From NCBI GenBank assembly GCA_016841825.1, contig JAENYK010000004.1, positions 124,001 to 188,000 on the forward strand: DNA of 64,000 nucleotides, in the 5' to 3' direction. Shown here in pieces: positions 52,141 through 61,587 of this stretch. This DNA is from Halothermothrix sp. Its GTDB lineage: Bacteria > Bacillota > Halanaerobiia > DY22613. The notes below the pieces were generated by a model that did no database searches, was not told the origin of the DNA, and was given only the letters and a program-made list of their open reading frames with translations. How positions within the stretch are numbered: the first letter of the stretch is position 1; every line of letters begins with the position of its first letter. Both the position numbers and the translations under genes were made by a program.

Positions 52141-53843
52141 CAAGATTCTTCAATCGTAATATTGTTTAAACTCTCAAAACGAACAATTCGATCGGCATAC
52201 TGAAGCAAATGCGGCTTATGACTTATGTAAATAATAATCTTATCCTTTTTATTCTCTGCTAACCATTTGAAAAATGCATCTTCTGTCTCTACGTCAATTG
52301 CAGATGTTGCTTCATCCAGAAGAACTATTTGGGGATCATTGACCAACGCCCGGATAATTCCAACTTTTTGTCTCTGACCACCTGAGAAATTCTCGCCATT
52401 CTTCTCTGCCACAGTTTCGTATTTATCAGGCAATGTATCAATAAAATCTTTCAAATTCAACATATCAGCCAACTGATCAATCTTCTCTAAAGACAGATTA
52501 CGTCGACCTAATGCTATATTATCCAATATACTCATATTAAAAAGATATGTATCCTGGGGTACGATGCCGTATAATCCCTGAAGAGAACCTTTCTTTACCA
52601 TCGAAACAGGTAAACCATCAATCTCTACTGAACCTTTAAGAGGCTGATATAGACCTGTTAGCAAACCAAATAAAGTTGATTTCCCGATGCCATTGCGCCC
52701 AACAATACCTATCATCTCTCCCGGCTGTAAACTCAGGGAGAACTCATCCAACAGGAGTTCTTGTTCCGCGTCATATTTAAAGGTAATTCCCTTCATCTCA
52801 ATCTGCTTTTCAACCTTCATAAGATCAAATTTGCTTTCACCATCATCCTCCCCATCAAAAGAATGCAGTAGATCATAAAAACGCTGAAATGCTACTACAG
52901 TCTGCTGTAATTCCACATTAATATTTGCCAGACTGCGCACCGGTTGATATAATCGACCCAGATATCCATAAAATGAAACAAATGCACCTATTGTCATATG
53001 CCCCTCTATTACCATCTTACCTCCAAAAATAATCAAAGCTGCCGGTGCAATAGCATAAATATAAGATAATAATTGCGAATTGATGATTCGGACAAACACC
53101 ATCTTCATTTGAGAGTTAATCAACGCATGTAACGCCTTGGAAAATCTTAACACACCAAACCACTCTTTACGGAAATTTTTGAAAATTGCTATCCCCTGCA
53201 AATTCTCCTGTAACACCGTAGAGGATTGAGCATAGTCTTCCATAACTTTCCGATTACCTTTTCGTAAACGGGGATTAAAATACCTCATCACCAACACAAC
53301 CAGAGGAATAGCCAGAATAGCAATACTGGCCAACTTCCAATTAAGATAGAACATAATACCCATCGTACCTGCCAGAGTGATAAATTGAGTCAAAATCATC
53401 AACATTGTTGAAGAAAAAAGCGACAGTACATCCCTGATCTCATTGATTATTCGTGACATCAACTCACCTACATTTTTCTTCTGGAAGAAAAAGATATCAC
53501 GTTTGACCACTCTTTTAAAAAGAGCAATTCTCAAATCATAGGCGAGACGACTCCGGATATAGCCCATCAAATAATCTTGTAAGGCCATAAAACTAGATTC
53601 AAGAACCAATACTGTTAGAGAAATAGCCAAAATAATATAAACTAACCGCATATCTCTATTTGTCAAGGCATGGTCAATTAATAACCCCATCAACAATGGA
53701 GAAGTCAACCCTAACAGAGTCGAAATAATGATCGAAACAAAAGCACCAATCTGTTTACCCAAATATGGTCTGATAAATCCCCAATAACATGATAGATAAT
53801 CTTTAATTGGGTATTTGTTTTCAACCTTCTTTTGATTGTCCAT
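52125..53843 (-). CDS. ABC transporter, fused membrane and ATPase domains (exporter type)
   Basis: The ATG at 53843 has AAGGAGG 9 nt upstream; 572 residues. Six membrane spans (~30-310) precede an ATPase domain with Walker A GRNGIGKST, signature NFSGGQRQK and Walker B IVLLDEATS, so it is a half-transporter that works as a dimer. Exported substrate unknown. It overlaps the upstream DUF1992 gene by one base; that small pair may be one unit. Confidence 0.92.
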   Translation of the reverse strand: MDNQKKVENKYPIKDYLSCYWGFIRPYLGKQIGAFVSIIISTLLGLTSPLLMGLLIDHALTNRDMRLVYIILAISLTVLVLESSFMALQDYLMGYIRSRLAYDLRIALFKRVVKRDIFFFQKKNVGELMSRIINEIRDVLSLFSSTMLMILTQFITLAGTMGIMFYLNWKLASIAILAIPLVVLVMRYFNPRLRKGNRKVMEDYAQSSTVLQENLQGIAIFKNFRKEWFGVLRFSKALHALINSQMKMVFVRIINSQLLSYIYAIAPAALIIFGGKMVIEGHMTIGAFVSFYGYLGRLYQPVRSLANINVELQQTVVAFQRFYDLLHSFDGEDDGESKFDLMKVEKQIEMKGITFKYDAEQELLLDEFSLSLQPGEMIGIVGRNGIGKSTLFGLLTGLYQPLKGSVEIDGLPVSMVKKGSLQGLYGIVPQDTYLFNMSILDNIALGRRNLSLEKIDQLADMLNLKDFIDTLPDKYETVAEKNGENFSGGQRQKVGIIRALVNDPQIVLLDEATSAIDVETEDAFFKWLAENKKDKIIIYISHKPHLLQYADRIVRFESLNNITIEESCEMIS

Positions 53844-54442
53844 CAAGAGCAACCTCCTTTCTTAAATATTTTTGTCATCAGATGCCCAATTTTGCCCCAG
53901 ATATTCTTATAATCAGCTTCTTTCTTTTCCGTGGAGGGTTGACTTATTATCTCCAGATACAGCCTATTACATAGATCAAATTTTTCAATCCATTCAGCCT
54001 CATCAATCACATTTTTCTGAAATAACGCCATAGGAACGTTAAGATTCATTTTTCTAATCTTCGGATTTAATCCCATAACTAACTCCATATATCGTTGATA
54101 AACAGATTGATGGGTTTTTTCCAACTTCTTTAACAATACCCCTCTTTCACCGCTCTTATCTGTTAACAACAACTCCTGCTGTACTTTTAACCAGATAAGA
54201 TGGTTTTGAAGGATTACCTCCAATTCCTCCTTATGCTGACGAATCTCTTTATCTAATTCCAACCATGGTGGAAGGTAATTGGCATTTTTTAAAATTTTAT
54301 TGGCTGTCCAGTTCTCAGAAGTACTCCCCATAAAATCAGCAAAATTTAAAGGTTTACCCTTCCCGGATAAATCTTTAAAAGCTCCCTCTTTCATCGCCTG
54401 TTGGATCTTCTCTTCAACCAGATCGGTATATTTTTTAGACAT
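53843..54442 (-). CDS. DUF1992 (DnaJ C28-like) protein
   Basis: The ATG at 54442 follows GGTGAAGG; 199 residues. The DUF1992 domain is at the N terminus (IQQAMKEGAFKDLSGKGKPLN, then NKILKNANYLPPWLELDKEI). The rest is helical with a lysine-rich end. Function unknown. Confidence 0.88.
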   Translation of the reverse strand: MSKKYTDLVEEKIQQAMKEGAFKDLSGKGKPLNFADFMGSTSENWTANKILKNANYLPPWLELDKEIRQHKEELEVILQNHLIWLKVQQELLLTDKSGERGVLLKKLEKTHQSVYQRYMELVMGLNPKIRKMNLNVPMALFQKNVIDEAEWIEKFDLCNRLYLEIISQPSTEKKEADYKNIWGKIGHLMTKIFKKGGCS

Positions 54443-54455
54443 ATCCTTCACCTGC

Positions 54456-55088
54456 CTATATTCCAGTATCCTCACATACTTTAGTATCCCTGGTTCTCAG
54501 ATTGATCCAGACCATCCAGACGATAACCAATCCCGATAGAATAAATGTACCTACCCGGATCTCAGGCAAACGCTGACTATCAGGTAACCAGGGGTGAACC
54601 TTAAAATAATAATCAACAAAGTCATTTAAGACTAACCATAATGAGGTGATCCATAAAGCGTGACGACTTATCTTCATTCTGACAGCAAAAACAACTCCTT
54701 CGACCATCATTCCGATGTGACTGACAAACAACAACACATTCTCCCAATAGTGAATGCCATGCTCAATCCATAACAGACCGATCACTGATACTGTCCAAAT
54801 TCCATATTTGATCAGTGCAGTTATCGCGATTACTTTAAATATTTCATGAGGTTTCTTCCGGGCCACCAATAAAATCCAGATCACAAAAAGCAGCGCTGCA
54901 CCCGGGCAATCCGGGGTAAATATCCAAAAATATACCGGGGTCATTGATAACTGCGTTCGATACCAGAAAAAACCGTAAACTACACCAATTAAATTGATGA
55001 TAACCACCAGATAAAAAAGAAATGAGTTACTAACTACTGTTCGCTGTATCCTGTATAATATATCTCCAAAACCACTAGTTTTTTTCAT
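54456..55088 (-). CDS. DUF1405 membrane protein (YpjA-like)
   Basis: The ATG at 55088 has GGAGG 8 nt upstream; 210 residues with about six membrane spans. The [24 protein letters not shown] segment and [11 protein letters not shown] match DUF1405. Function unknown. Its start overlaps the end of the acyltransferase gene by 14 bp. Confidence 0.88.
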   Translation of the reverse strand: MKKTSGFGDILYRIQRTVVSNSFLFYLVVIINLIGVVYGFFWYRTQLSMTPVYFWIFTPDCPGAALLFVIWILLVARKKPHEIFKVIAITALIKYGIWTVSVIGLLWIEHGIHYWENVLLFVSHIGMMVEGVVFAVRMKISRHALWITSLWLVLNDFVDYYFKVHPWLPDSQRLPEIRVGTFILSGLVIVWMVWINLRTRDTKVCEDTGI

Positions 55089-55635
55089 ATGAGAATTCCT
55101 CCACCTTTTGCACAATTTCTTTATTAACTACTCTGGTTTCACAAATATGGCTATTCTGCTTTTTTACTTCCAGCATCTGTGTACCTACAACAAAACTCCC
55201 CGGTGGAACATCTCTACTAACCACAGTTCCGGCTCCTATAACTGCACCATCTCCAATTACTACGCCTGCTAAAATCGTACAATTAGCCCCAATCATCACA
55301 TTGTTTCCAATCTCAACTGGCCCTGTTCTATACTCTGTGATCAAAAATTCATGACCCAGAATAACTGTATCAAAACCAATAATACAATTCTCACCGATAT
55401 TAACCATCTCAGGAAAGAAGATATCTATCATTGACATTAAGCCAAATGATGTATTTTTCCCTACCTTTGCTCCAATGAGACGATATAATAAGATTTTTAA
55501 TTGAAGCGAAGGTAAAAAGCGACATACAGTGATGATTAAAAATTGCCAGACCACAACTAATGGATTTTTTGCTCTCCACCACTGGTGTAAGGAATTCTTT
55601 TCTGCTGTTACGGGATGAGATTTTAATCTACGCAC
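55075..55635 (-). CDS. Hexapeptide-repeat acyltransferase
   Basis: 186 residues, starting at GTG after AGGGAG. Left-handed beta-helix repeats are visible ([40 protein letters not shown]), preceded by a hydrophobic N-terminal helix that may bind the membrane. It is of the LbetaH O-acyltransferase type (colanic acid or maltose acetyltransferase-like); the acceptor is unknown. Confidence 0.85.
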   Translation of the reverse strand: MRRLKSHPVTAEKNSLHQWWRAKNPLVVVWQFLIITVCRFLPSLQLKILLYRLIGAKVGKNTSFGLMSMIDIFFPEMVNIGENCIIGFDTVILGHEFLITEYRTGPVEIGNNVMIGANCTILAGVVIGDGAVIGAGTVVSRDVPPGSFVVGTQMLEVKKQNSHICETRVVNKEIVQKVEEFSYEKN

Positions 55636-55805
55636 GCTTTCAACTCCCTATTTACATTTTATTTATACATTTTACATATTCTTCTCTTGACGATAATTCT
55701 CCTGCCTATGTTACCCATAAGTTTAACAACATCCAGATGGGTAAAATTCCAGATTAAAACATTTACTAGCAAAGTAGTTTGGATCCACTTTACTCAGATT
55801 AAGAC

Positions 55806-55834
55806 TTGTACTCTCTGAATATTTTAGCTATAAT
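55806..55834 (+). promoter_or_regulatory. Predicted promoter of the PAP2 phosphatase gene
   Basis: TTGTAC (55806-55811), 17-bp spacer, TATAAT (55829-55834), 33 bp before the start. Good match to the sigma-A consensus. Confidence 0.65.
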
Positions 55835-55866
55835 AGTATATATTAGTAACACAAAGGAGGGTATTA

Positions 55867-56493
55867 ATGTTTAGTAATTATCATCTAAATCTGAAGGTGT
55901 TATTAGTAGTATCATTCATCTTACTCATCTCGACATATGGTGTTAGAGCAGACAATCTCGATGAGCAGATTTTCTTTCTAATCAATCATGACCTCAACTC
56001 CCCTTATTTGGATACCCCCATGCTAGTAACCACTTACTTAGGTGACGGACTGGCTCAGGGATTAGCAATTGGAGGATTGTATCTTACAGGTGAAACAGAT
56101 ACCGCGTATCTTCTGACCTCAGCTCTAGCCAAAACCTGGTGGACAACTGCACTACTTAAATACGTAGTTGGTCGTCCAAGACCAGGTGCAACCCATGATG
56201 ATGTGAATTTTGTTGGGAATTATCAGATCAAAGATAATAGAAGCTTTCCCTCTGGACACACGACTGGAGCTTTTGCGGTAGCCACCGTTCTCAGTGACCA
56301 ATATCCCAAATATACGCCATATTTCTATACTTATGCTTCTCTCGTCGGACTCTCACGAATTTATACTGGTGTCCATTACCCAAGTGATGTACTAGTCGGC
56401 GCTGTTTTGGGGTACATAATTGGACAAAGTACCCTGAACTATAAAAATCTGATTATCAGGGGAAATGTTATTGAATACAGTATTCGATTTTAG
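55867..56493 (+). CDS. PAP2 family phosphatase, secreted or membrane
   Basis: 208 residues. N-terminal signal or anchor (~1-27). The three phosphatase motifs are intact: KYVVGRPRPG (~98), PSGHTTG (~137) and SRIYTGVHYPSDV (~178). Such enzymes dephosphorylate lipid phosphates such as undecaprenyl diphosphate or phosphatidic acid; with only weak membrane spans in the middle it could be a periplasm-side soluble form. AAAGGAGG precedes the ATG. Confidence 0.9.
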   Translation: MFSNYHLNLKVLLVVSFILLISTYGVRADNLDEQIFFLINHDLNSPYLDTPMLVTTYLGDGLAQGLAIGGLYLTGETDTAYLLTSALAKTWWTTALLKYVVGRPRPGATHDDVNFVGNYQIKDNRSFPSGHTTGAFAVATVLSDQYPKYTPYFYTYASLVGLSRIYTGVHYPSDVLVGAVLGYIIGQSTLNYKNLIIRGNVIEYSIRF

Positions 56494-56507
56494 GTTCAGT
56501 TCAATGT

Positions 56508-56536
56508 ACGGTAACTTCTCAATGGGGAGTTACCGT
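56508..56536 (+). terminator. Hairpin after the PAP2 gene
   Basis: ACGGTAACT / AGTTACCGT, 9-bp perfect stem, weak T-tract. Probable terminator. Confidence 0.55.
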
Positions 56537-56630
56537 TCTTGTAAACTATACTTTTTAAAAATTTTAGGCATATACCATCGCAAACATATCTTGCCCTCAT
56601 AAAGCGAGAATAACACATTTATTGCTAAAA

Positions 56631-56653
56631 AAACGTCACAACGGGTGACGTTT
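56631..56653 (-). terminator. Terminator of the nhaC-MFS transcript
   Basis: AAACGTCAC / GTGACGTTT, 9-bp perfect stem, 5-nt loop, then a seven-T run on the minus strand, 15 bp after the nhaC stop. Confidence 0.8.
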
Positions 56654-56667
56654 ATCAGATTTAAAAT

Positions 56668-58077
56668 CTATTCATCTCTTAGACAATCTTCTCGCTGCCT
56701 GACTTTTATCGTAAACCCTGTGAATCCATACAGTAAAGAAAAGATAGGTAGTAACATTGGTAAAAACGCATAAGGGATAAACTCTAACACCGAAACACCC
56801 AAAATCCCTGCCATCATTAAGCCATTAATATTCCACGGTATCATTGGTGAGAGAATTAACCCCGAATCTCCTAATGCCCGGGCCAGATCCTTACGCGATA
56901 CTCCCAGCTCATCAAATTTACTTGCCATCATTTTACCGGGCAAATACACCGCCAAAAGCTGATTACATCCCAACATAGCTGTTAATACACTGGAAACCAT
57001 AGTAGCAAAGATTAATTGCCCTGTAGTTCTCACAGAACTCATTAATCTGGCTAACAAAACCCGTAAAATTCCCAGCCCTTCAAAAAGTCCCCCCAGCATG
57101 CTGGTCATAATAATTAAAGCAACCAACTCCAGCATTGAAACCAGACCCCCCCGACTCAGTAACTGATCGATAACCTTTACACCAGTTTGGCTCTCAAAAC
57201 CGTAGAACATAGTATTGAGTAAAAAGGTCCATCCCTTACCCAAGAATAACATACCCAAAATCAAAGTGGAGATGATACTTACTACCAGATTGGGTATAGT
57301 CGGAAGGCGCTTAATTGCAAGAACAATAATCAATAGCGGTGGTATCAGTAACAGATATGATATTTCAAAATTCTCAGCAAAGTTAGTCAGTAAAATATTT
57401 ATCTCCCCTGTCGAACCTATCCCCTGAGAATACTTAAAACCTAAAAATGTATAGACTATACCTGAGATAATAAAAGGTGGAATCACAGTATAAATCATAT
57501 GTTTAACCATATCATACAAGTCCACATCTGCACTATGAGCTGTCATAATCGCTATTGAGGATACAGGAGACATTCTATCACCAAAGTATGCTCCAGAGAT
57601 TACAGCACCCGCTATCAATGGCAGAGGCATCTTTAAACCAATTCCAATACTAACCATAGCCAATCCAATGGTACTTACCGTTCCAATAGCAGTTCCTATC
57701 GCCAGAGAAATAAAACTACATAACAAAAAAGTTGTCAAAACAAAAAATTTAGGCGAAACAATCTGCAAACCATAATAGATCATCGAAGGTACTGTTCCTG
57801 CACCAATCCAAATTCCAATTAAGACCCCAATCAATAACAAAATAATGATAACCCGACCCACACCACCAAATCCTTCAATCATCTTTCCTTCAATTTCTTT
57901 CCAGGAAAACCCCCAGATAAGTGCAAGAACACTGGTAATTACAATTTCAAACAAGACTGCCAGATGAATGGGCACTTCCCATTTTAATAGGGCCAATAAG
58001 ATCAAAACTGTCATCGTAACGATTGGAATAATAACTTGCCAGATTTTCAGCTCATTCTGCGACTGATTCATCATCAT
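56668..58077 (-). CDS. nhaC: Na+/H+ antiporter NhaC family
   Basis: 469 residues with about 11-12 membrane spans. NhaC-type marks: GVLIGIWIGAGTVPSMIYYGL, GAVISGAYFGDRMSPVSSIA and LSPMIPWNINGLMMAG. It exchanges sodium (or an organic ion pair, as in malate-lactate antiporters of the family) for protons. It follows the MFS gene by 5 bp, so the two transporters are co-expressed. Several ATG codons follow AGGAGG; 58071 has the best spacing. Confidence 0.93.
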   Translation of the reverse strand: MMMNQSQNELKIWQVIIPIVTMTVLILLALLKWEVPIHLAVLFEIVITSVLALIWGFSWKEIEGKMIEGFGGVGRVIIILLLIGVLIGIWIGAGTVPSMIYYGLQIVSPKFFVLTTFLLCSFISLAIGTAIGTVSTIGLAMVSIGIGLKMPLPLIAGAVISGAYFGDRMSPVSSIAIMTAHSADVDLYDMVKHMIYTVIPPFIISGIVYTFLGFKYSQGIGSTGEINILLTNFAENFEISYLLLIPPLLIIVLAIKRLPTIPNLVVSIISTLILGMLFLGKGWTFLLNTMFYGFESQTGVKVIDQLLSRGGLVSMLELVALIIMTSMLGGLFEGLGILRVLLARLMSSVRTTGQLIFATMVSSVLTAMLGCNQLLAVYLPGKMMASKFDELGVSRKDLARALGDSGLILSPMIPWNINGLMMAGILGVSVLEFIPYAFLPMLLPIFSLLYGFTGFTIKVRQREDCLRDE

Positions 58078-58082
58078 TCCTC

Positions 58083-59369
58083 CTATTTTCGTTCATTGGC
58101 TAAGACTATATCTTTTTTCTCCTTCATCAAATACGCTGAAACTATGGCCATAAAACCACAGAGAATAAATAAACTAAAACCAATTTTATAAGTGCCCACA
58201 CTATAGAACCTCACTCCCTCAATCATCTCTCCCTGCCAGAATAGATCTAAAATCACCCCTGTCAGAAGATTAACTATCGCAGCTAAAGTAAACTCCCCTG
58301 CATTAATCACACTGGTAGCAATCCCGGTTAGTCTTGGATGGTTGACCTCCTTCACGTTCGTGAAAGCCAATAGATGAACAATGTTCAAAAATCCAATCGC
58401 GAAAAAAATAATCGGATATAAAATCAGGGATATATACTCTCCCCAACAGACCACAACAATCCAGATTGCCGTATAGATAACCGCACTACCCAACAGGAGA
58501 TTCCGCTTCATTCCCAACTTATCTGAAATGCGACCGATAACAGGCCCACCTATCATAATCCCTAATGCGATATTGAAAGTATAACCTGAAGCTGCCTCTT
58601 TACTTAAGTTATGAACCTGCATCAGATAACTTATACCCCAGACCCCCAAAAATGTCATCACTGGAGCTACAAAACCACCCAGAGTAAAAAAACTGGGCCA
58701 GGTATAACGATTTTTCAAAACCTTTCTCACACCCTCCCATAATGGAATATCATCATCCAACTCTAGCTCTCCATGGGGATTGACAAACCCCAACTCGGAA
58801 GGTTTATTTCTCACCAGTAAAAATATAAATACACACGCCACCAACGAAATATATCCCAGGTATCTAAAAGATTGACGCCAGCCAATCCACAATGCCAGTA
58901 AAGCCAATGGAGTAGTTGCAATAATTGAGCCCAGATTACCTACCAAAGAAGTCAATCCAGAGATGGTAGAAAACTCAGTAGGTTTAAACCATTCAGATTG
59001 AATTTTCATCAATGAGACGAAGATAACAGACACTCCAAGTCCCACAATTAATCGTCCCATAAAAGCGGCTACAATAGTTGTCGAATTGCTAAACCAGAGT
59101 GAACCAAATCCAGCCAAGAGCATTCCACCTGCAGCAGTCTTTCTTGGACCGATGTAATCAACCATCACTCCTGAAGGAATCTGCATCACAGCATAAGCAT
59201 ATAAATTCATCCCGGCAAGATTACTTAATTGAGTGCCTGTCAAGTGTAAAGCTCTAGCCAGGTCATCAGCAATTACCGCAGTCCCAAAACGGTGAATGAA
59301 GACAATTATAAAAGATGATGACAATAATGACCAGACAAACCATTTGTAATAGTTATATTTAACATGCAT
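58083..59369 (-). CDS. MFS transporter
   Basis: 428 residues, 12 membrane spans. The motif-A-like loop is DYIGPRKTAAGG (~70) and the N terminus has HRFGTAVIADDLA, typical of the organic-anion/sugar-acid MFS branch (ACS/NNP-like). Substrate unknown. Upstream of it (59370-59630) is a 7-bp inverted repeat and no clear promoter. Transcribed with nhaC. Confidence 0.88.
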   Translation of the reverse strand: MHVKYNYYKWFVWSLLSSSFIIVFIHRFGTAVIADDLARALHLTGTQLSNLAGMNLYAYAVMQIPSGVMVDYIGPRKTAAGGMLLAGFGSLWFSNSTTIVAAFMGRLIVGLGVSVIFVSLMKIQSEWFKPTEFSTISGLTSLVGNLGSIIATTPLALLALWIGWRQSFRYLGYISLVACVFIFLLVRNKPSELGFVNPHGELELDDDIPLWEGVRKVLKNRYTWPSFFTLGGFVAPVMTFLGVWGISYLMQVHNLSKEAASGYTFNIALGIMIGGPVIGRISDKLGMKRNLLLGSAVIYTAIWIVVVCWGEYISLILYPIIFFAIGFLNIVHLLAFTNVKEVNHPRLTGIATSVINAGEFTLAAIVNLLTGVILDLFWQGEMIEGVRFYSVGTYKIGFSLFILCGFMAIVSAYLMKEKKDIVLANERK

Positions 59370-59443
59370 TAGTATCTACAGACCTCCCTTAATAAAAGTC
59401 GGATTAACAATAAGCTGTTAATGCCTTAAGTTTAACAACATCA

Positions 59444-59462
59444 GAAGGAGATTTGCTCCTTC
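59444..59462. repeat. Short palindrome in the MFS upstream region
   Basis: GAAGGAG-ATTTG-CTCCTTC, a 7-bp perfect inverted repeat ~75 bp before the MFS start. It may be a leader hairpin or an operator. It is the only structure I can name in the 306-bp gap besides the terminator at 59635. Confidence 0.4.
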
Positions 59463-59634
59463 CAAAGTAAACACTCTTTAGTTATTTATACTCCTACCTA
59501 CAGAGGCTGAAAGACCTCCTTTCTGAAATCTCTTAAATATGACCATTCTATCTTCTGCGGGAAGTATGCATTTTCCTGTGACGATACAAAAAAATTTCGC
59601 AACCAGAAGAAAAATTTTTGCAGCAAAATAAAAA

Positions 59635-59655
59635 CCTGACTGTCATTCAGTCAGG
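59635..59655 (-). terminator. Terminator of the RiPP operon
   Basis: CCTGACTG / CAGTCAGG, 8-bp perfect stem, 5-nt loop, five T on the minus strand, shortly after the radical SAM stop at 59677. It separates the peptide operon from the MFS-nhaC unit. Confidence 0.8.
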
Positions 59656-59676
59656 CTTACTTAGTTCCACAGATAT

Positions 59677-60612
59677 TTATGCATGTACACACTTTATCTT
59701 GCCTACTGCCTCTTCCAACTCTTCATCAAAACTGATAATTTTTTTATCTTTAACCCTGGAAGAGAATTCTATAGCCAGTTTATCACTATTTAGCCAAACT
59801 TCCTCTCTAATTCCTTCAGGGTAATCTACAATATTACATAACTTAAAACTATTTTTATTCTCTGTTGAGTATAAACAAATATCTCCCAGTGAATCTATCC
59901 AATAAATCGGCACAAGAATGTCACTCTTAAAATAAGTCTGAATCTCTTTCTCAAGATAGATGTGAGTCATAAAGTAGGGACGATACTTATACTGTTTTGA
60001 TAGCTCCACTGCCTTTGCCTTAATCTTATACAGATCTTCAACTTCCAATTTATCACTGCATTCTTTTCCCCTACCCTGATCAAGCATCTTTACCAGACTA
60101 ACACTATGAGCACCATATTCGTGAGCAATCTTCCCAACATAATCTATAGAGTCTAAATTGGACTTCCCAATAGTCATCTGAATAGAAAAAGGAACCTGAT
60201 GCTTTTTAAACAAATGCAAAACGCCTATTGTCTGCTCATAAGCTCCCTTAATTCCACGATTATAATCATGAATCTCCGCGGGACCATCCAGGCTAATGCT
60301 AAAACTTTGGACATTTTCTCTTAACTCCAATAATTTTTCCTCATCCAGAGCCAACCCATTAGTAAACACAGCCAATTCCAATTCCAAATCTTTAGCATAT
60401 TTAATAACATCCTCAATCCCGGGATATAACAGAACTTCACCACCCGTAAGCAAGATTGACCTCCCGCCAGCCTCTTTATACTTATCCAAAAACCCCATCA
60501 CCAATTCAGGATCTACCTCTGTCCTCAAAGTTTGTTCTGCAGCATTCACATAACAATAGCGGCATTTACTATTACACCTGTTGGTAATCATAAAAGCTAT
60601 ATTGGAAATCAC
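59677..60612 (-). CDS. Radical SAM enzyme of the RiPP locus
   Basis: 311 residues, starting at GTG after GGGGTG. The radical SAM triad is ITNRCNSKCRYCYVN (CxxxCxxC, residues ~13-20), with GGEVLLYP (~57) for SAM binding and SISLDGP (~107). The C-terminal region has only scattered cysteines (GDICLYS, FKLCNIV, IKCVHA), less than a full SPASM domain, so at most a reduced auxiliary cluster site. It is the last gene of the operon and presumably modifies the precursor peptides; the reaction cannot be read from sequence. Since the peptides have no cysteine, thioether formation is excluded; epimerisation or carbon-carbon/carbon-oxygen crosslinks remain. Confidence 0.85.
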   Translation of the reverse strand: MISNIAFMITNRCNSKCRYCYVNAAEQTLRTEVDPELVMGFLDKYKEAGGRSILLTGGEVLLYPGIEDVIKYAKDLELELAVFTNGLALDEEKLLELRENVQSFSISLDGPAEIHDYNRGIKGAYEQTIGVLHLFKKHQVPFSIQMTIGKSNLDSIDYVGKIAHEYGAHSVSLVKMLDQGRGKECSDKLEVEDLYKIKAKAVELSKQYKYRPYFMTHIYLEKEIQTYFKSDILVPIYWIDSLGDICLYSTENKNSFKLCNIVDYPEGIREEVWLNSDKLAIEFSSRVKDKKIISFDEELEEAVGKIKCVHA

Positions 60613-60638
60613 AGCAAATCACCCCTTTATTATTAGAC

Positions 60639-61577
60639 CTATCCACTTATACCTACTTCAGCTAAAATTTCTTGTGCTTCTTTATAAAATAAATGACGCC
60701 AGGGAACTAGACCGAAAGGAATATCCAGAACATAATTATGATATACCCGTTCACAGGCATCTTTAAAAACCTGATGATTTGCCCCTAGCCAATAATCGCT
60801 TAACACCTGGGGCAGACTTTCCTCATAAATATTACCCACCAGGAAATTGGCAAATCTCTCATTCAAACCCTCTGGATAAATAGATCCATCACAATCAATT
60901 ACGAAAGATCTTGGAATATCTTTCTTGCCATAATGACAGTTAGAACAACTTAATATATAGGCATTACAGGGATGTGCTCGCAAAATTGAAGCCGGTAAAC
61001 TACCCCGATCAAAAAAGGCTCGAATCCTTCTTTTTGATCTAACATTCAATTGTTGTAAGTCAATAAATGCCTTAAAATCAAACTCAGTCCGATAATCTGG
61101 ATTTACAATAATATATTTGATAATTGAAAAATCCTCAAGATAATCAAGGGTTTTGTACAACTGCTGCGTACCTTCCCAGGTACTAGTATAAGTAATTCGA
61201 AGAATTGGTGCTATTCCGCAATTTTTCAATTCTTCCATCTTCTCATATTCTGTCAATTGTGCCTGTTCAATATTGACAATTACATCAGAATATCCTTTCA
61301 CCAGATCTAAACTTAATGTATTAAAACGCTTTAGCAGATTGAGATTAAACCTCAATAGACCATTCACTTTCTCAGTTAAACCAGTGGGTAAAGAGCCTAT
61401 ATATTTCTCCAGACTCTCCCCGGTCTTAACATCAAAAGCTATATTAAAAATATTCAAATTTTCCAACTCTTTGAGACAATTTTTGACTAACTCACCCAGT
61501 CTTTTTTCAGTAAATCTATCATCTACATTAAACTCAACCAGCGGGTATTCTAAATCCGTAAATCGGGTATCTATCAT
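60639..61577 (-). CDS. SPASM-like partner lacking the radical SAM cysteine triad
   Basis: The ATG at 61577 follows GAGGTG; 312 residues. It has the beta-alpha barrel rhythm of radical SAM enzymes (VIVNIEQAQLTEYEKMEELK; PILRITYTSTWEGTQQ), but the N-terminal CxxxCxxC is absent. The C-terminal part has a SPASM-like cysteine set: HPCNAYILSCSNC (~206-218), then FVIDCDGSIYPEG (~230). It therefore cannot make the usual SAM radical and probably works as a partner or peptide-binding subunit of the flanking enzymes, as in other RiPP systems with a SPASM-only protein. It starts about 10 bp after the upstream stop. Confidence 0.7.
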   Translation of the reverse strand: MIDTRFTDLEYPLVEFNVDDRFTEKRLGELVKNCLKELENLNIFNIAFDVKTGESLEKYIGSLPTGLTEKVNGLLRFNLNLLKRFNTLSLDLVKGYSDVIVNIEQAQLTEYEKMEELKNCGIAPILRITYTSTWEGTQQLYKTLDYLEDFSIIKYIIVNPDYRTEFDFKAFIDLQQLNVRSKRRIRAFFDRGSLPASILRAHPCNAYILSCSNCHYGKKDIPRSFVIDCDGSIYPEGLNERFANFLVGNIYEESLPQVLSDYWLGANHQVFKDACERVYHNYVLDIPFGLVPWRHLFYKEAQEILAEVGISG

Positions 61578-61587
61578 TTTTATCACC

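Noticed and set aside
52125-53843. The ABC exporter as the dedicated exporter of the RiPP
   Set aside because: It lies about 6 kb away, in another transcript with DUF1992 and DUF1405 genes, and lacks a peptidase domain; there is no positive link.
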